Part shown: piece by piece, positions 46,867 to 58,175 of the stretch | Position numbering within the stretch: position 1 is the stretch's first letter | Layout: each line of letters begins with the position of its first letter | NCBI GenBank assembly: GCA_947095585.1 | Contig: OX352763.1 | Span: forward strand, 18,649,462 to 18,713,461 | DNA length: 64,000 bases | Direction of reading: 5' to 3' | Source: Nephrocerus scutellatus | Lineage: Eukaryota; Arthropoda; Insecta; Diptera; Pipunculidae | Position numbers and translations under genes: made by a program | The notes under the pieces: generated by a model | Databases searched by the model: none | Told to the model about the DNA's origin: nothing | What the model saw: the letters and a program-made list of their open reading frames with translations, nothing else

Positions 46867-47965
46867 ATGAGCGATCAAAATCTCTATGACGATGAAAGTA
46901 GTGTACTATACTCCACAGACGACGAAGACATCACAGAAAGGCCCCACAAGAGTCAGGTTAGTACTCAGAAGTTTTGAAATAATTGTAAAATGTTCTAGAA
47001 TTATTTTTTTCTCCTTTGTTTTCTTTGTTTTTTTTTCCTAACAGAGCACATCGATTAAAGAACAAAAGAAGCAACTTAAAAAGAAACCTTCACCAAGTGC
47101 ACAGCAGGTGGTGCAGGTAGATTGCAGTCTTTTTAAAAACTTTTATCTCTTTGTTTCGCCTTTTTTGATATCCTTTTTAAGCAACTTCTACACGAACTAG
47201 AGAGCTGAAATTGTGTGAGCAGCTTAGTCTCTCGTAGGGCATTTATTAGACCCTGCGTGTGACGCGTGTCACGAGACGTATGTTTATCATGTGATTTACT
47301 TATTGGTTTTTTCATCTCCAAAAATTTCGTGTAAAAATTGTTTACAACAGACCAGCAACCAACTTGTACACGTGAGAAGAAGCCTAGAAGCGGTGTAGCT
47401 GTACCGGTACCAGTAGAATCAAAACCTTCTCTATAGAAAGCCCAACTCTACGCATACTAATGCTGTAAACCAAGACCAAACGCATGTGTGTTTGTGGGAT
47501 GTGAATACAGTGTACAAAAAATAAGCAGTCGCAAAGAGCGAGAACCGTAAGATGAGGTAGTGGGAAACAGAAATATTCTATATGGATTTTTCTCTTTAGT
47601 TGATTACTAATGCAAATACTTTTGTTCTCAATCTAAGCATGTATCTGTGTACGATCGGAACAGTTGGGCTTTCTATAGAGAAGGTTTTGGTAGAATGCAC
47701 TATACAGCTGCGCTTTAGTTCTCGATTTATATAATAACTGAAATTCCTTATGTTCCTTTTGAAATTTTCCAATTTTTGTTTTAAACGTATAATTCTAGTT
47801 ATTCATTTTCATCTTTTTTCTCTTCTACAGGGCGCTCCTGAACCTGTAGAGAATTTGAATGCGCCTGAAGAGGCATCCCGCCGTCGTAGAAGCCGTCGGC
47901 GAAGAACTCGAAGTAGAAGGCGGATGTCTCGGTCTCGTAGCCGACGTCGTCGTCGCCGTTATTGA
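46867..47965 (+). CDS. arginine-rich protamine-like protein, copy 2 (3 exons)
   Basis: Exons 46867-46956, 47045-47116 and 47831-47965 encode 98 residues with the same three-part layout as copy 1: acidic start, lysine-rich middle, arginine/serine tail. All splice sites are kept. Against copy 1 there are four amino-acid changes (R21D, A24E, S26P, G31S), all in an 11-residue stretch across the first exon junction, and three silent changes (codons 3, 6 and 60); the tail protein is identical. Intron 2 is 714 bases instead of 437, and the whole 277-base difference is one inverted-repeat element plus its 7-base target duplication. This copy keeps a TATA-like box upstream. Intact frame and splice sites suggest both copies may be functional; a role in chromatin packing is an inference from composition. 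Confidence 0.82.
47420..47689. mobile_element. 270-base inverted-repeat (MITE-like) element
   Basis: Perfect 28-base terminal inverted repeats (CAAAACCTTCTCTATAGAAA... and its reverse complement at the right end) flanked by a 7-base duplication GTAGAAT (47413-47419 and 47690-47696). Copy 1 of the gene shows the uninterrupted site with a single GTAGAAT (33744-33750), which proves the insertion boundaries. No coding capacity. A 7-base duplication is unusual; it has been reported for some P-superfamily elements, but the repeat termini do not let me assign a superfamily. Confidence 0.93.
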
Positions 47966-48318
47966 GTATTCCTAAATAAGGCTACCATAGGATTCCTATA
48001 TTTAAAAATTTAAAAATTTTACGTAACATTTTTTTGATAAAAAACTAATTCTCGTTTGTGAAAAAAGAAACAGTTTTTTAATTGGCCGACTGATATGTAT
48101 GAGGTTAAGCGAACGCATCAACACAGTATCGAAAGTTCTCACCGGACACTCACAAACTATAATAGGGTGCTCACAAACACACATTATTGGTTCTTCATCT
48201 TAGGAAACGGTCTATTACTGACCATAGGGCTTACAAAATTTTGATTTTTTTTTTCTTCAGAAAAAAAAATATCTAAGTGGTTTGTTGGAACATTGGGTAT
48301 TGGGCTAGTAGCCCGCTA
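47966..48318 (+). repeat. duplicated 3' flank of the arginine-rich gene, copy 2
   Basis: Matches 34020-34273 and, further on to GTAGCCCGCTATTT at 48318, the minus strand of copy 3 down to about 23270. Beyond this point LINE-A endonuclease sequence starts. Confidence 0.75.
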
Positions 48319-48319
48319 T

Positions 48320-49020
48320 TTTACCTATTTTAGCAATTATATCCATGACATGGATTTCCCGTTCGACTTATTCAAAGAATTCTTCTTTTTCTTCATCTGG
48401 GGTATACTCTGTAGGTGCGTTAACGTTTATGAGGCTTATGTTTTTAAATATGCCCCGAACCCGATGGGTGTATAGCCGTTCCTTTATTGCTTTAAAGCCG
48501 ATAACGGTTGGTTTCATTCTTTTGCTGACTAGAAACTCCACCCCGATCAGATGATGGCTTGCATGACAGCTGTAATATATATCTTATTCTGATTTTTATA
48601 GGACCCTTTCCCCGTCCACCGCATTTTCTGGATTGCTGTAATATCTACCTTGTACTTAGACAGGCTATCGGCCAGCTGCTGTGCAGCACGAGCTCTATAC
48701 AGTGAGCGTACGTTCCATGAGAAAATTCTTAAATCGTTTAGCAGTTTTCGTTGCCGTGGTCGTCGTCGTTCATCAGTCGAGGCTGATCCGAGCCTGATTT
48801 TTGGTTCCGTAATAATAATTTTTTACGGGCGAGGTTATTGGCCTCGCGCCAATCTTTCTTTGAAGGGACTAGCCCGATCATTCCGCTTTTGGAGGAAAAT
48901 TACCGGCGGCCACCACGTGGAAGTTTGATCGCACTTCCACCAGTCCGAGATAGTTACGGCCACCTGCAGTTCTAGAGCGTTCTGTGCTATTCCCCCTATT
49001 CTGCTGATGGCTGACCGCCG
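48320..49020 (-). mobile_element. LINE-A fragment: 5' part with endonuclease N-terminus
   Basis: Minus-strand translation includes LRIFSWNVRSLYRARAAQQL, SKYKVDITAIQKMRWTGKGS (the WNVRSL and Q..RWTG motifs that open APE-type endonucleases) and, nearer 48350, ISLINVNAPTEYTPDEEKEE. It is the only 5' end of LINE-A in the window. Stops interrupt it. With the copy at 44889-46572 it brackets the gene block in the order expected for one split element, although the middle of the endonuclease is missing. Confidence 0.8.
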
Positions 49021-49074
49021 TTGTAATGAAATAAACTGACTGATTATAGGCAGATTAATAGGCAGATTATCTCA

Positions 49075-49165
49075 ATGTGGGTCTTGAAGGGTCTTGGTGG
49101 TCAGTTGGGTGGAGGGTAGTGTGGTGAGGGCAGCCAGGCAACGCTAAGTATTTCAGCTAGTATGT
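49075..49165 (+). repeat. repeat family R4, one unit
   Basis: TGGTGGTCAGTTGGGTGGAG, GAGGGCAGCCAGGCAACGC and TATTTCAGCTAGTATGTTAT match the unit at 27924-27997. Confidence 0.6.
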
Positions 49166-50754
49166 TATAATTATAAAGCATTTAGCGATAAGGAGATATA
49201 TAATTTGATAGGGTACAATTAAAAAAAATATAAAATTATATGAAATATTTAAATCATTAGGTCTGTAAAAGGTACTAAGTATCTGAGGTACGTATATAAA
49301 TTAAACTATATTCTACGTTTTGTTTCAAAAAAACGGATATAGCAAAAGAACCAAAATGAAACTAAAAACTAAACACTGAAGAGAAGAGAATTTAAATAAC
49401 AGGGGAGTCCATGTCTTTTGGACTTTTTTTTCTCAGAGTGGTATAAACAGCACCAATACCATTAGTGCATGAACCACCTATCACATGGCAAACAAGGTCG
49501 CTTCAAAACTCACATAAAACAGATCAACTAAACATTCGAAAGATGCATCGTAAAAGTAATTAATTCTTGGTTCCTATATATGGGTTAATTTATCACAAGG
49601 AAAGCTCTATCGCAATGCCAATGCCATAGCACAATAATTATGCAAAACATAACAACAATTACAACAACAACTGCAACAACCCAAACACGATACAAACACA
49701 AAGTATCTACAATTAAAAACCTCAAACGCATCCTGTACAAAACCAAAACCGTACGAATGAGAATTAACATAATTTGCCGACAACCGCTATGACCACCATG
49801 ACAGCTCGCTCGCTCTTTTGCTCGTTTGCCTGCTCAGTGAAATGATGGCAAGGCGATTTGTAGATTTACGTTAACCCTAATAACTACGCCGGCCTTTCTG
49901 GAATCATCGTTAGTTGTACCAGCCACATCATGGTTGTCGTTTAAGTTGGGTTTGGGGGTCGTGAGTTTGGCGCTACACTGTCTGCCGAAGGTTATTCTTT
50001 CCAACTGGCTGCATTATGCACAATGTTCCACCGCAATATTGCTGTATCTGTATGGGTATGTGTGTGTGTGAATGTTAAGTTTTTATATGTATATGTGGTT
50101 TTTATACTTCATTTAACTTTCAGTTTATTAGGAAGTGCATTGATGGCGGAGCAATGAGTCAAAGCTATGCAGACGAGTTTTTTCCATTATTATGTTTTCC
50201 TTTTATGTGTGTGTGAGTGTGTGTATGCGCGTTTTGAACAAAATTCCAAAACCATTAAAATTTCATTGGTTTCGCTTTTATTGGTTTGTGACTCTCACAA
50301 ATTATAATAAAAAATGCATACTCTGAGCTGTGAGCTGAACTTATGAGTTCCGAATTTGTTGAAGACTTGAATTCTGTCCACTAAAGTGTGGGGACTCCTT
50401 TTTTATCGTCAATGATGTGATCCAACAAATAATCTAATGGTAAATTACTCTGCAATTCCCGTCATAATAGTTCTGAAAAAGGCTTCCCGTGAACCGAATT
50501 TTCTTTTAAACTTTCCTATGCAATAATGTGGCTAAAAGTCAACTTTAATAGAATTAAGTGGGATGTCCCTTAGCTGATGTAAACGAATCATTACATGACA
50601 CTCGTATGCTGGCACCATAATGTTATGTTGGTCGGTTTCGTCAAATATTCGTAAACTTATTTTAGAGTAAGCAATGTGTTAATAAGGTAAGACATTTGGT
50701 ACGGAAATTTTACGCCTGCCGCAATTGACATAACCATAAAGCGGTTACTTATCT
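49166..50754. other. no gene recognised
   Basis: AT-rich, with CAA-rich stretches near 49650-49685 and a GT-rich stretch near 50205-50225. Confidence 0.45.
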
Positions 50755-50860
50755 CATTATTATAATAATAATAATATTCGCCGCGACAGACCGTTGCCGT
50801 CCAAGGCATAGCTTCTCGCGACCATTTGTGTTATGTATGTATATTTTTTGGACACAAATG
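50755..50860 (-). mobile_element. SINE 3' half fused to LINE-A
   Basis: Tail of ATT/AAT units, CCGCGACAGACCGTTGCCG, AGCTTCTCGCGACC and the perfect 10-base inverted repeat CCATTTGTGT...ACACAAATGG (50823-50862). The last bases of this hairpin are at the same time the first bases of the LINE-A endonuclease segment (CACAAATGGACACC), so the junction lies in a shared short sequence. Confidence 0.75.
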
Positions 50861-51172
50861 GACACCTCGGTATCCCCTGACGGTGCCCCTCGCAACCAGA
50901 TAGACCACGTGTTGATAGACCGCCGCCACAACCCGAACCTGATGACGGTACGAACCTATCGAGGTGGCAACGTCGACTCGGACCACTATCTTGTTGGCAT
51001 AGTGCTCCGGCGTCTGATGGTATAATACACCAATCTATTCATGAACTAATACTGGAAGGATGGCATAGAATAGGATGTCTAGAGTTTAGGGATGCCAACT
51101 GGACGACATCGGCTCGAAATACCGGTGGAGCCATTTTTTGCGGGTGGCCAAAACCGTACACCTGTAGAACTC
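50855..51172 (+). mobile_element. LINE-A with large internal deletion
   Basis: Endonuclease C-terminus VSPDGAPRNQIDHVLIDRRH followed by TYRGGNVDSDHYLVGIVLRR (50828-51025), then a jump to a short pre-polymerase scrap and directly to the 3' end (GGAAGGATGGCATAGAATAG, TTTTTGCGGGTGGCCAAAAC). Most of the reverse transcriptase is gone. Confidence 0.8.
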
Positions 51173-51404
51173 GCCCAACCAAGTTTTCCAGTTTGAGTTG
51201 GAATCCGATAAGGATTGCCGGTGTCTTTTTTTATTTTATTATTTGCGCACGCGTAAGGAGGTTCACATCCTCTATAATGCTCGGCTATATGCTTAGCACA
51301 GCGTGGGCGTTAAGGAAAAGGAAGAGAAAAGAGGAGATGTCTATGAGCTTGTTTCAGAATGCCTCTGGATCATAGTAATGATAAAGACAGAGATTGGCAG
51401 AGCA

Positions 51405-51830
51405 ATTCAAATACATATTGTGTAGCTGAAGAACGAAACACTGGACTTACCTGTACTTCCAAAGATGGGCTTGAGGGTAAACTGATGAGCATTTGGAGCG
51501 CCACGAATATTGCTGTTGAATTTAAGTAGAGGTGTCATGCAGCTGGCTATTTCTCTCGAGCACCGCTGGTGGATGAAGCGATAAAACAGTGACAAGCAGG
51601 AAACGTTTCTGCGGTGTTCAAGCGAATCTATTGGTTTCGCAATTTTTGGTCACCGATAAGTTTTATCGCACGATCTTTTATTCTATCTAGCTGATACAAT
51701 GTAGTTTTAGGCGCACCAGACCAGATATCAAAATTGTACTTAAGTTTAAGGCGAATAAAAGCCTTTAAGGTACTAGCCAGATCTTGCGCCGGTTTAGAAA
51801 TCTTGAATTCAAAAAAGCTGAGACTAAACC
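51405..51830 (-). mobile_element. CR1-like LINE fragment (C-terminus)
   Basis: Minus-strand translation: LKAFIRLKLKYNFDIWSGAP, KTTLYQLDRIK, RAIKLIGDQK, and towards the end PLLKFNSNIRGAPNAHQFTL. Same region and family as 7074-7320, with a frameshift in the LEHRR motif. Confidence 0.75.
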
Positions 51831-54199
51831 GTCACGCTAGATAGATGAAGCTCACCTGATCTTCGCGCCGAACAACTTTGGTTGCCCAATATCCCGTCGC
51901 AAAAATTCCTCCGTCGTTGACTTTGTTGTGGGTTTTTATGTAATCTCTCCGTTCCTTGTGATGTTCACTTGTGTTCTTGCCGCTGCTGTTGTCGATGCCT
52001 CCAATGTGATCCTTGTCACTGATTCCAAGGAAAACACAACATTTCTTCCTGCGTCTACCTTTTTAGGTATTTTGCCTCTTGTTGAATTTTGCAGCTTCGT
52101 TAAGTTTTCCTGTCTTGTTCTTCTAGTTTTCTCCTACTCTTGTTCATCGTTAATCTTTTGGAAATTTTCCATTCGACATTTTGCCTCTCCGTATTTCGCT
52201 TGTGCGCACGCTGCATTGGCTGTGTTGCTATGCTGGGTTTTGTATGCGCATAATGGGCATTTGGTGTTTTTATTCGCTATTGAAAATTGACACTAAAATT
52301 TTCATCATTGCAATAATTTGCATTCGTGCTACACTTAATTAAGTTAAAATGCAAAACTGTGCGCAGACGTTGTCACTATCTATCAGTGTTATATAACCGC
52401 AGATTTCTTGTTGCAGGTTTAATTTGAAGGAAACCGCTTGAAGTTGTATTGTTAAGGAAGTTCCTGGATGCAGATTTGAAAAGGACTGTTTATCATCGCA
52501 AGGAATGTTTGATTATGATTAAATTTGAACTAAGCTGAGAAAAAGACACTGTAATGCCCCAATATTAAGTCATGTTTTCAATAAATTTAAACTATACTCG
52601 CTACCAATCTCATAAGCTAAGGCATTTTCTTTGTAGGAAGATACTGACCTAACCATTGCTACTGTTTAGCTTTTCAGAGCTTGAAAGAGACCCCAAAAAC
52701 TCTTTCCTCAAAATCTCCAAATAAACCAGTAACCGAATGACATTTCAAACCAGAAATTTCCAGAAATCACAAATTTCTTCTTGCAAGGATTACATTTGCA
52801 AAACACCGTAAGGTGCAATTGTGATTATGTCCATAAATCAGCATCTCCCGTGGGAGTCACTTTATTACGGTACGGTAAACTAAAAGCTAATATAATCGTA
52901 CAGCATTTGAAATCTGTTTCTCGATATTGGAATGCAAGTGTCTTGCCAAATTAGAATCTATCTGCACCGTCAATATATATATACAACTCGTATTTGTATC
53001 ATCTGTAAATAAAATATCCTTTGAGGCTAAAATATAAGTGCAGACTTCCTCCTATCCTTGGCAATGAAATACTCGTAAGTATTCTACGACGATAGTATGT
53101 CATTCCACAAACGGTAATCGAGTACCAGCCTAGGCTTGGATTTGCATTTCGAATTTGTGTCACGTAAGGAAGCATTCAGGATATCAGTGTATACATATAA
53201 TGCGTAGTGGCAGTTGGAATCTATATTTACTCCGTACCTACAGGGTGAATATAAATAACTTGGCTTTGCTTTGTATCTGTCAATATCTGGCATATGTCTC
53301 TCGAATTGTTTATAGGTACTATGCATGTGTGCAGTATTGGCTTAGGATGCTGCAGATTTAATTTGCGTACAACAAAGCCAAATCTTCAGTTCATATCCGG
53401 ATTTTTACCTCACATGTGCATGACAAATTCCTATAAAAGTATTTCCTAAAGGAATAAGTCCAAGTATTTGTATAATGCAATTTATTTTTAAATTACCTTG
53501 AATATGTTGCTCAAATCCATTGCAATTGTGTCAGGCAAATATTTTCTTTGCTACTAAGCTAACGAGAGAATTTATTTACTCTTTGCTTTGCAGCTGGTAT
53601 TGTTACTGCATAGAAAACTTAATGTTAATGTTAAAAATTTCACAAAAAGTTAATTTTTAAAAGAAAAACAAAATAATTTGTTTAAACATTAAACGTAGAT
53701 GCAAAGAGCAAATGAAAAGAAATTAACTTTTTTTAAATTTTTCACCCTAGACGATTTATCTAGCATATAGCCCAAACTGACCCTTTAACAAGAGAGAGTC
53801 GTGCTAGATACTGACATATGCCTATGCGGGCGAGATTTGTTAACATCGAAAAAACTCAAGATATCTGGGGCACAAATACAAATGATAAGGGATTCTTTTT
53901 TTACATAGTGGTTAACATTATTGCCTTTATATGCCCATTGTGTCCAAGGTTTAATGATAAACCCAAAGTGAAAGGGGGAACGTCTGAAATAAGAATCACT
54001 TCATCGTCCCATCTTAATGAGAACCGGGTATTCGCAATGAATATGCTCCGTAGTTTTCTTCTCTCCCAGATATCCTACACACTATCACCCACCCGAGACG
54101 ATTCATCTACCTCATAGCCCAACCTGACTGTTTAATAAGAGATCATTACCTTTTCGGCGATGAAGTATGTTTGAGTTTGTACTTCTTGTCCCATAACAT
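51831..54199. other. no certain gene; weak gag-like frame and a direct repeat
   Basis: A plus-strand frame of 120 codons (51928-52290) is hydrophobic, but the minus strand reads TKCPLCAYKTQHSNTANAAC and then a basic/polar stretch (EKTRRTRQENLTKLQNSTRG) with two stops, which is more like a decayed retroelement ORF1; neither is certain. A diverged direct repeat of about 54 bases occurs at 53745-53798 and 54088-54141. Confidence 0.35.
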
Positions 54200-55790
54200 T
54201 CCATGTTTGAGTTTATACTTCCCATTTCTAAATACTGGGCGTCACAGTTTACGACAAACTTCCAGTGTATACTAGGCGTGCCTCTCTGTTCTGTCCCATA
54301 GATACTTCTGAAAATAATTTCTCGAGCCGAATTCTCGAAGCGAGCTATGTTTCTTAACCAACGATCTTTTTTCTTCTCATGATGCTGACATTGCTCTTCA
54401 TAGACCCACAAGGATCCTCTCATGCTTCATAAGACATTCCTATCAAATATGGCTAAGAGGACTGACGAAGAGGACTTGCTTAAAACCCAAATCTCGGATC
54501 CTTTTGTAAGTACTACTGGTATGTCCATGATCTTATAATCCAGAAGCTATTTATTATGTTAAGGATAAATTTTTATATTCGAAGCCCTAAGTAGATATTG
54601 TTGGTTTTAAGCAACCGTACGCCTATTTCCATTCCATGCTGTTATCGCCTGCTTCTATCAATCCGAGATAGTAAAGGGATTCATTACTGAGGTAGAAATG
54701 TTGGAAATTCTACTCGTAGATGTGGCCACCATCTACTTTGTTTGGCTCTCACAAATGTGCAGCCCTAGATTTCGTGTCATCTATTCGATCTGGATTTAGT
54801 CTTCTTGTACAGCTCATGACGATGACAGTATCATCTGTGAAAGTCAGTATATGGAAGGGGTTATAGGGAATTGTTTCTCCCGCCGTTACATAAGAGTCTC
54901 GGATCACTTTCGCCAATGTCACTTAGCAGTCCAGTCCCTTGTCGAAGCCCGTTACATAGTCGTGGATTAAGCTTGATAGAAATTCGTCATAGTCGACCTG
55001 CATAGTCGTATCAATTTATTTGAAATGCCGAATTACCTAGTGGCTTCATAAAGTTCTACTCTGGCTATGCTATTATAGGTGGATTTAAAGTCTTCAAGCA
55101 AACGGTGTAGTGAGTATTAAAGAAAACTTAAAATGTCTCCATTTGTCTCGATTTTATTTAAACTTTGCAACATGTGTATCTTCCATGACGATACTTTCTG
55201 TAAAAATTTGCAAGTGATCGTGCCCTAGATCCGAGGGTCATGCATAGGGATGAAAATCTCTCAGTTGTTGATTTTTCTAAGATCAGATTTTTCTGGTATG
55301 GTACAATAATGACTTTAGTATATTTGGCTATGCTCTCTTGAAAGATAGAGGAGAAAATCTTACACACGGTAAAAAGTATGTATGAAGTATAGGATGCCTC
55401 TTTTACAGTCTTCTGGAATAAATTCTTGCTCCCATACTTACACTTTTGTGTGGCCGACCAGTTCCGCTATTATGCCATACAATCAAAATTTTGGCTCTGT
55501 TATCTACTTCTATGCTGGGTGCACCATAATGTAATTTTCGCTAATTTGTTGTGCATCCATTTCCCCACTTAGATAGCCATTTATCAACTCATGAAAGTGC
55601 TCTTCTCATCCCTTTAACATGCCTTTGAGATCGGCGATCAAATAACCCTCTTTGTCTGTTTTGTTCCGCTGGTAAACTATTTTTTCACATCTTCTGAGCT
55701 CTTTAAATTCTTCTACACGTGCACGTGTTCTATGAGATTCTTACATTAGTATGTACCAAACATACTTTCTTTCGCTGGCTTACATTCATC
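54200..55790 (-). mobile_element. LINE-A copy, strongly decayed
   Basis: Minus-strand translation: linker near 55700, DLKGMLK-like and HFHELINGYLSGEMDAQQIS (55620-55550), IPYQKNLILEKSTT (55300-55250), YDYAGRL...region, TDDTVIV-like catalytic region near 54830, and the C-terminus KKDRWLRNIARFENSAREI (54423-54300) with TPSIHWKFVVNCDAQYLEM. Recognisable along its length by comparison with the copy at 44889, but full of stops and indels: the oldest LINE-A copy in the window. Confidence 0.75.
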
Positions 55791-57365
55791 ATCGAATTAG
55801 TCGTTCCGACGTTTACGATTTTGTAGTACGGACGATAATATTTTTAAAGCGTCTTCATTTCTCTTCTACAGCTGGAATCGCAGCCGCAGGACTTTGATTC
55901 GTTTTCGGTTCACCAATAATCAGTAAAAAATATACAGCTGACAAATCGATTGAGTCCAATTGGAGAACTCGAAAAGTGATGCCTTGACATACTTCAACTT
56001 TCTCAAACTTTCCACATTAGTGTCATTAATTATTTTCACCTGAAAGAAAAAAGAGAAAAAAAAATGTTCACTGGCAATACATAAATCGTTCCAATATCTT
56101 TACCGCAGCATCTGGCTAGAATAAAAAATGTCTTAGTTGTAACACTCTTGAAATAAGTAAAAACTAAACTTAAGATCAGGCCGAGCCGGTCGCGCCCTAA
56201 GACGGTTTCGACAGCTGCGGAAATTAGCTGCAGAGTCGCCGAACTGAACTCAAGCGAAACAGGAGTTTTATTTATTTCCGGCAACTTAGTAGAGGGTGAA
56301 TTACCTAAAGTGCTTTGAGCTCTTAATTTAAGTGGCGCTCCCTTGAGGTAACGAAAAATCGCTTTTTCCTTTTGGCTTTTTTCTTTCTTTTTTTCTTTAC
56401 GTTGTGTTATATCTCAGCTTGTGTTGGAACATTCCATGGCCACGGATGAAGCAGCGAGCGAAAAAGGAGATTGATGCTGCTCTGTGTAACCTTCGAGCGG
56501 ACAAGTTCGAGTCTGTATTAATGAGACCACCGTGCCGCGCATTAGTTTGATAAAGAAACTAACTTTTCAGCTGGAGATAATCAAGTGTAAAAGTTTTGTC
56601 GAACGAGAATTTCACATTTTCAGCAGTAGCACAATGTACCGTCGCAAAACACTTAAAACTCTCTGGTATCGCAATTAGGTGTAGTCGTAAGGTTGAATAA
56701 GGAGTTGGTTGAGTTGGCCACAAAGTTACATTCAAGTTTACCTTTACATTTTTGGGTTTTAATTAGGAGATCCTTTTCGAGTAATACTCGTAGATGCGTT
56801 GGCAAAAGACTTGTCGTATCATTAATGGTGATACTGGCCAAGAACTAAGAACGAGAATCGAGAATTTGATTTCAGAGATTCTTCCATTCAATAGCCGTAT
56901 ACTACACTGGCAGGCATCATCGGCACCCTCTTCAATTTCATTTAATTGACCATGATCTCGGTAATTCTTAACACAAATAATAAAGGGTAGAACAACACTT
57001 TTGACCTCTTGGCCACTTTAACTTAATTAACAAAATTGCTGTATCGAGAGTGCAAAGTGGTGTCATCACATGATGCCCAGAACAAAAGTTTTCTATCGGA
57101 AACACTCTGTCTAATTGAACCTAAGTACATGTTCTCGAATTATTCGATTTATTTATGGTTGTTTACGACTATTGATTGCATTAATTAAGTCTGGTCATGC
57201 GTATAAGTATCGATCTGTCTTCGTATGGTAGACGAGAAATATCCTCTACTTTGTGCGACTACAATCGAATGCATCTCTGATATGCTGCACAATTTACAAA
57301 AAGGGCTGTAACTTTCATCAATAAATGTGGCCTTTACGATACAGCCTTAAGTTATATACTTATTT
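55791..57365. other. no gene recognised
   Basis: Mixed composition, frames up to 82 codons without motifs. Confidence 0.45.
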
Positions 57366-57462
57366 CGTTTGTGTGCAAAAATATAAGACAGTCATACCAA
57401 AACGAATGATCGTGAGAAGCTAGGGCTTGGACAACAACGGTCTGTCGCGTAAATTTATTTTT
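57366..57462 (+). mobile_element. SINE 3' half
   Basis: CGTTTGTGTGCAAAAATATA, then ACGAATGATCGTGAGAAGC, GGACAACAACGGTCTGTCGC and a T-rich degenerate tail, matching the 3' half of the other SINEs. Confidence 0.7.
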
Positions 57463-57596
57463 TTGAAGTGTTATAAAATTGACAACAATCCTTATACTAC
57501 AACTAGTTTACACCAACGAGTACTTTTTATTTGTTATATTTATAGCAGCACTCTCCCAGAGTTGAATGTCGTATGTCCATATGACCACTTTTATAT

Positions 57597-58175
57597 CTAC
57601 CCTAGCCCATATGGCAGACACTGCGACCTGAAAGATCTATTGCATCAGAGGGTTTGTTTATTCTCAGAGACGTACCAACTCCATAATGAACGATAGTACA
57701 TCCTTAGTGGCGGAATTTCTCAACTCCTTCTTCTTGTAAAGGACGCATCTCCTTAACCAAAGTAATGCTGGGCATTGACAGAGAATGTGCTCGGATAACT
57801 CTTCATTTTCCGAGCAGAACCTAAATTCTGCTGACCCCACACCAATTTTGTTAAGGTGACAAGCAAACCACAATGACCTGTTAGAAAGCTCACCAGCTTC
57901 GTAATGCTATCAGTATTAAAATTAAGGATTTCCTTGTAGGAAAATGGCCTGATTAATTGTTTGGATTGCCTTAGCCCCGGAACTCTTTCCCGGTGAGCCA
58001 GACAAAGATTGTGTTCCCAACAATTTATCTGTGCTGTGGCGAAAGCGCAGTTGAAACCACAGTAGGGTTCAGTTTGAATGAACTCAGATTTCGCGCCAGC
58101 CCTAGCTAGTTCATCTGCGGATTCGTTGCCTCGAGATATTATTTCCTTCTTGGGAGGAGTCTCTGTGTCTGTTAT
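57597..58175 (-). mobile_element. LINE-E fragment: RNase H end and C-terminus
   Basis: Minus strand. From the right: RGNESADELARAGAKSEFIQ (end of RNase H, with NE.ADELA), then the finger region FCSENEELSEHILCQCPALL and ELRNSATKDVLSFI, and the shared 3' end CCATATGGGCTAGGGTAG. Frameshifted near 57880. Confidence 0.8.
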
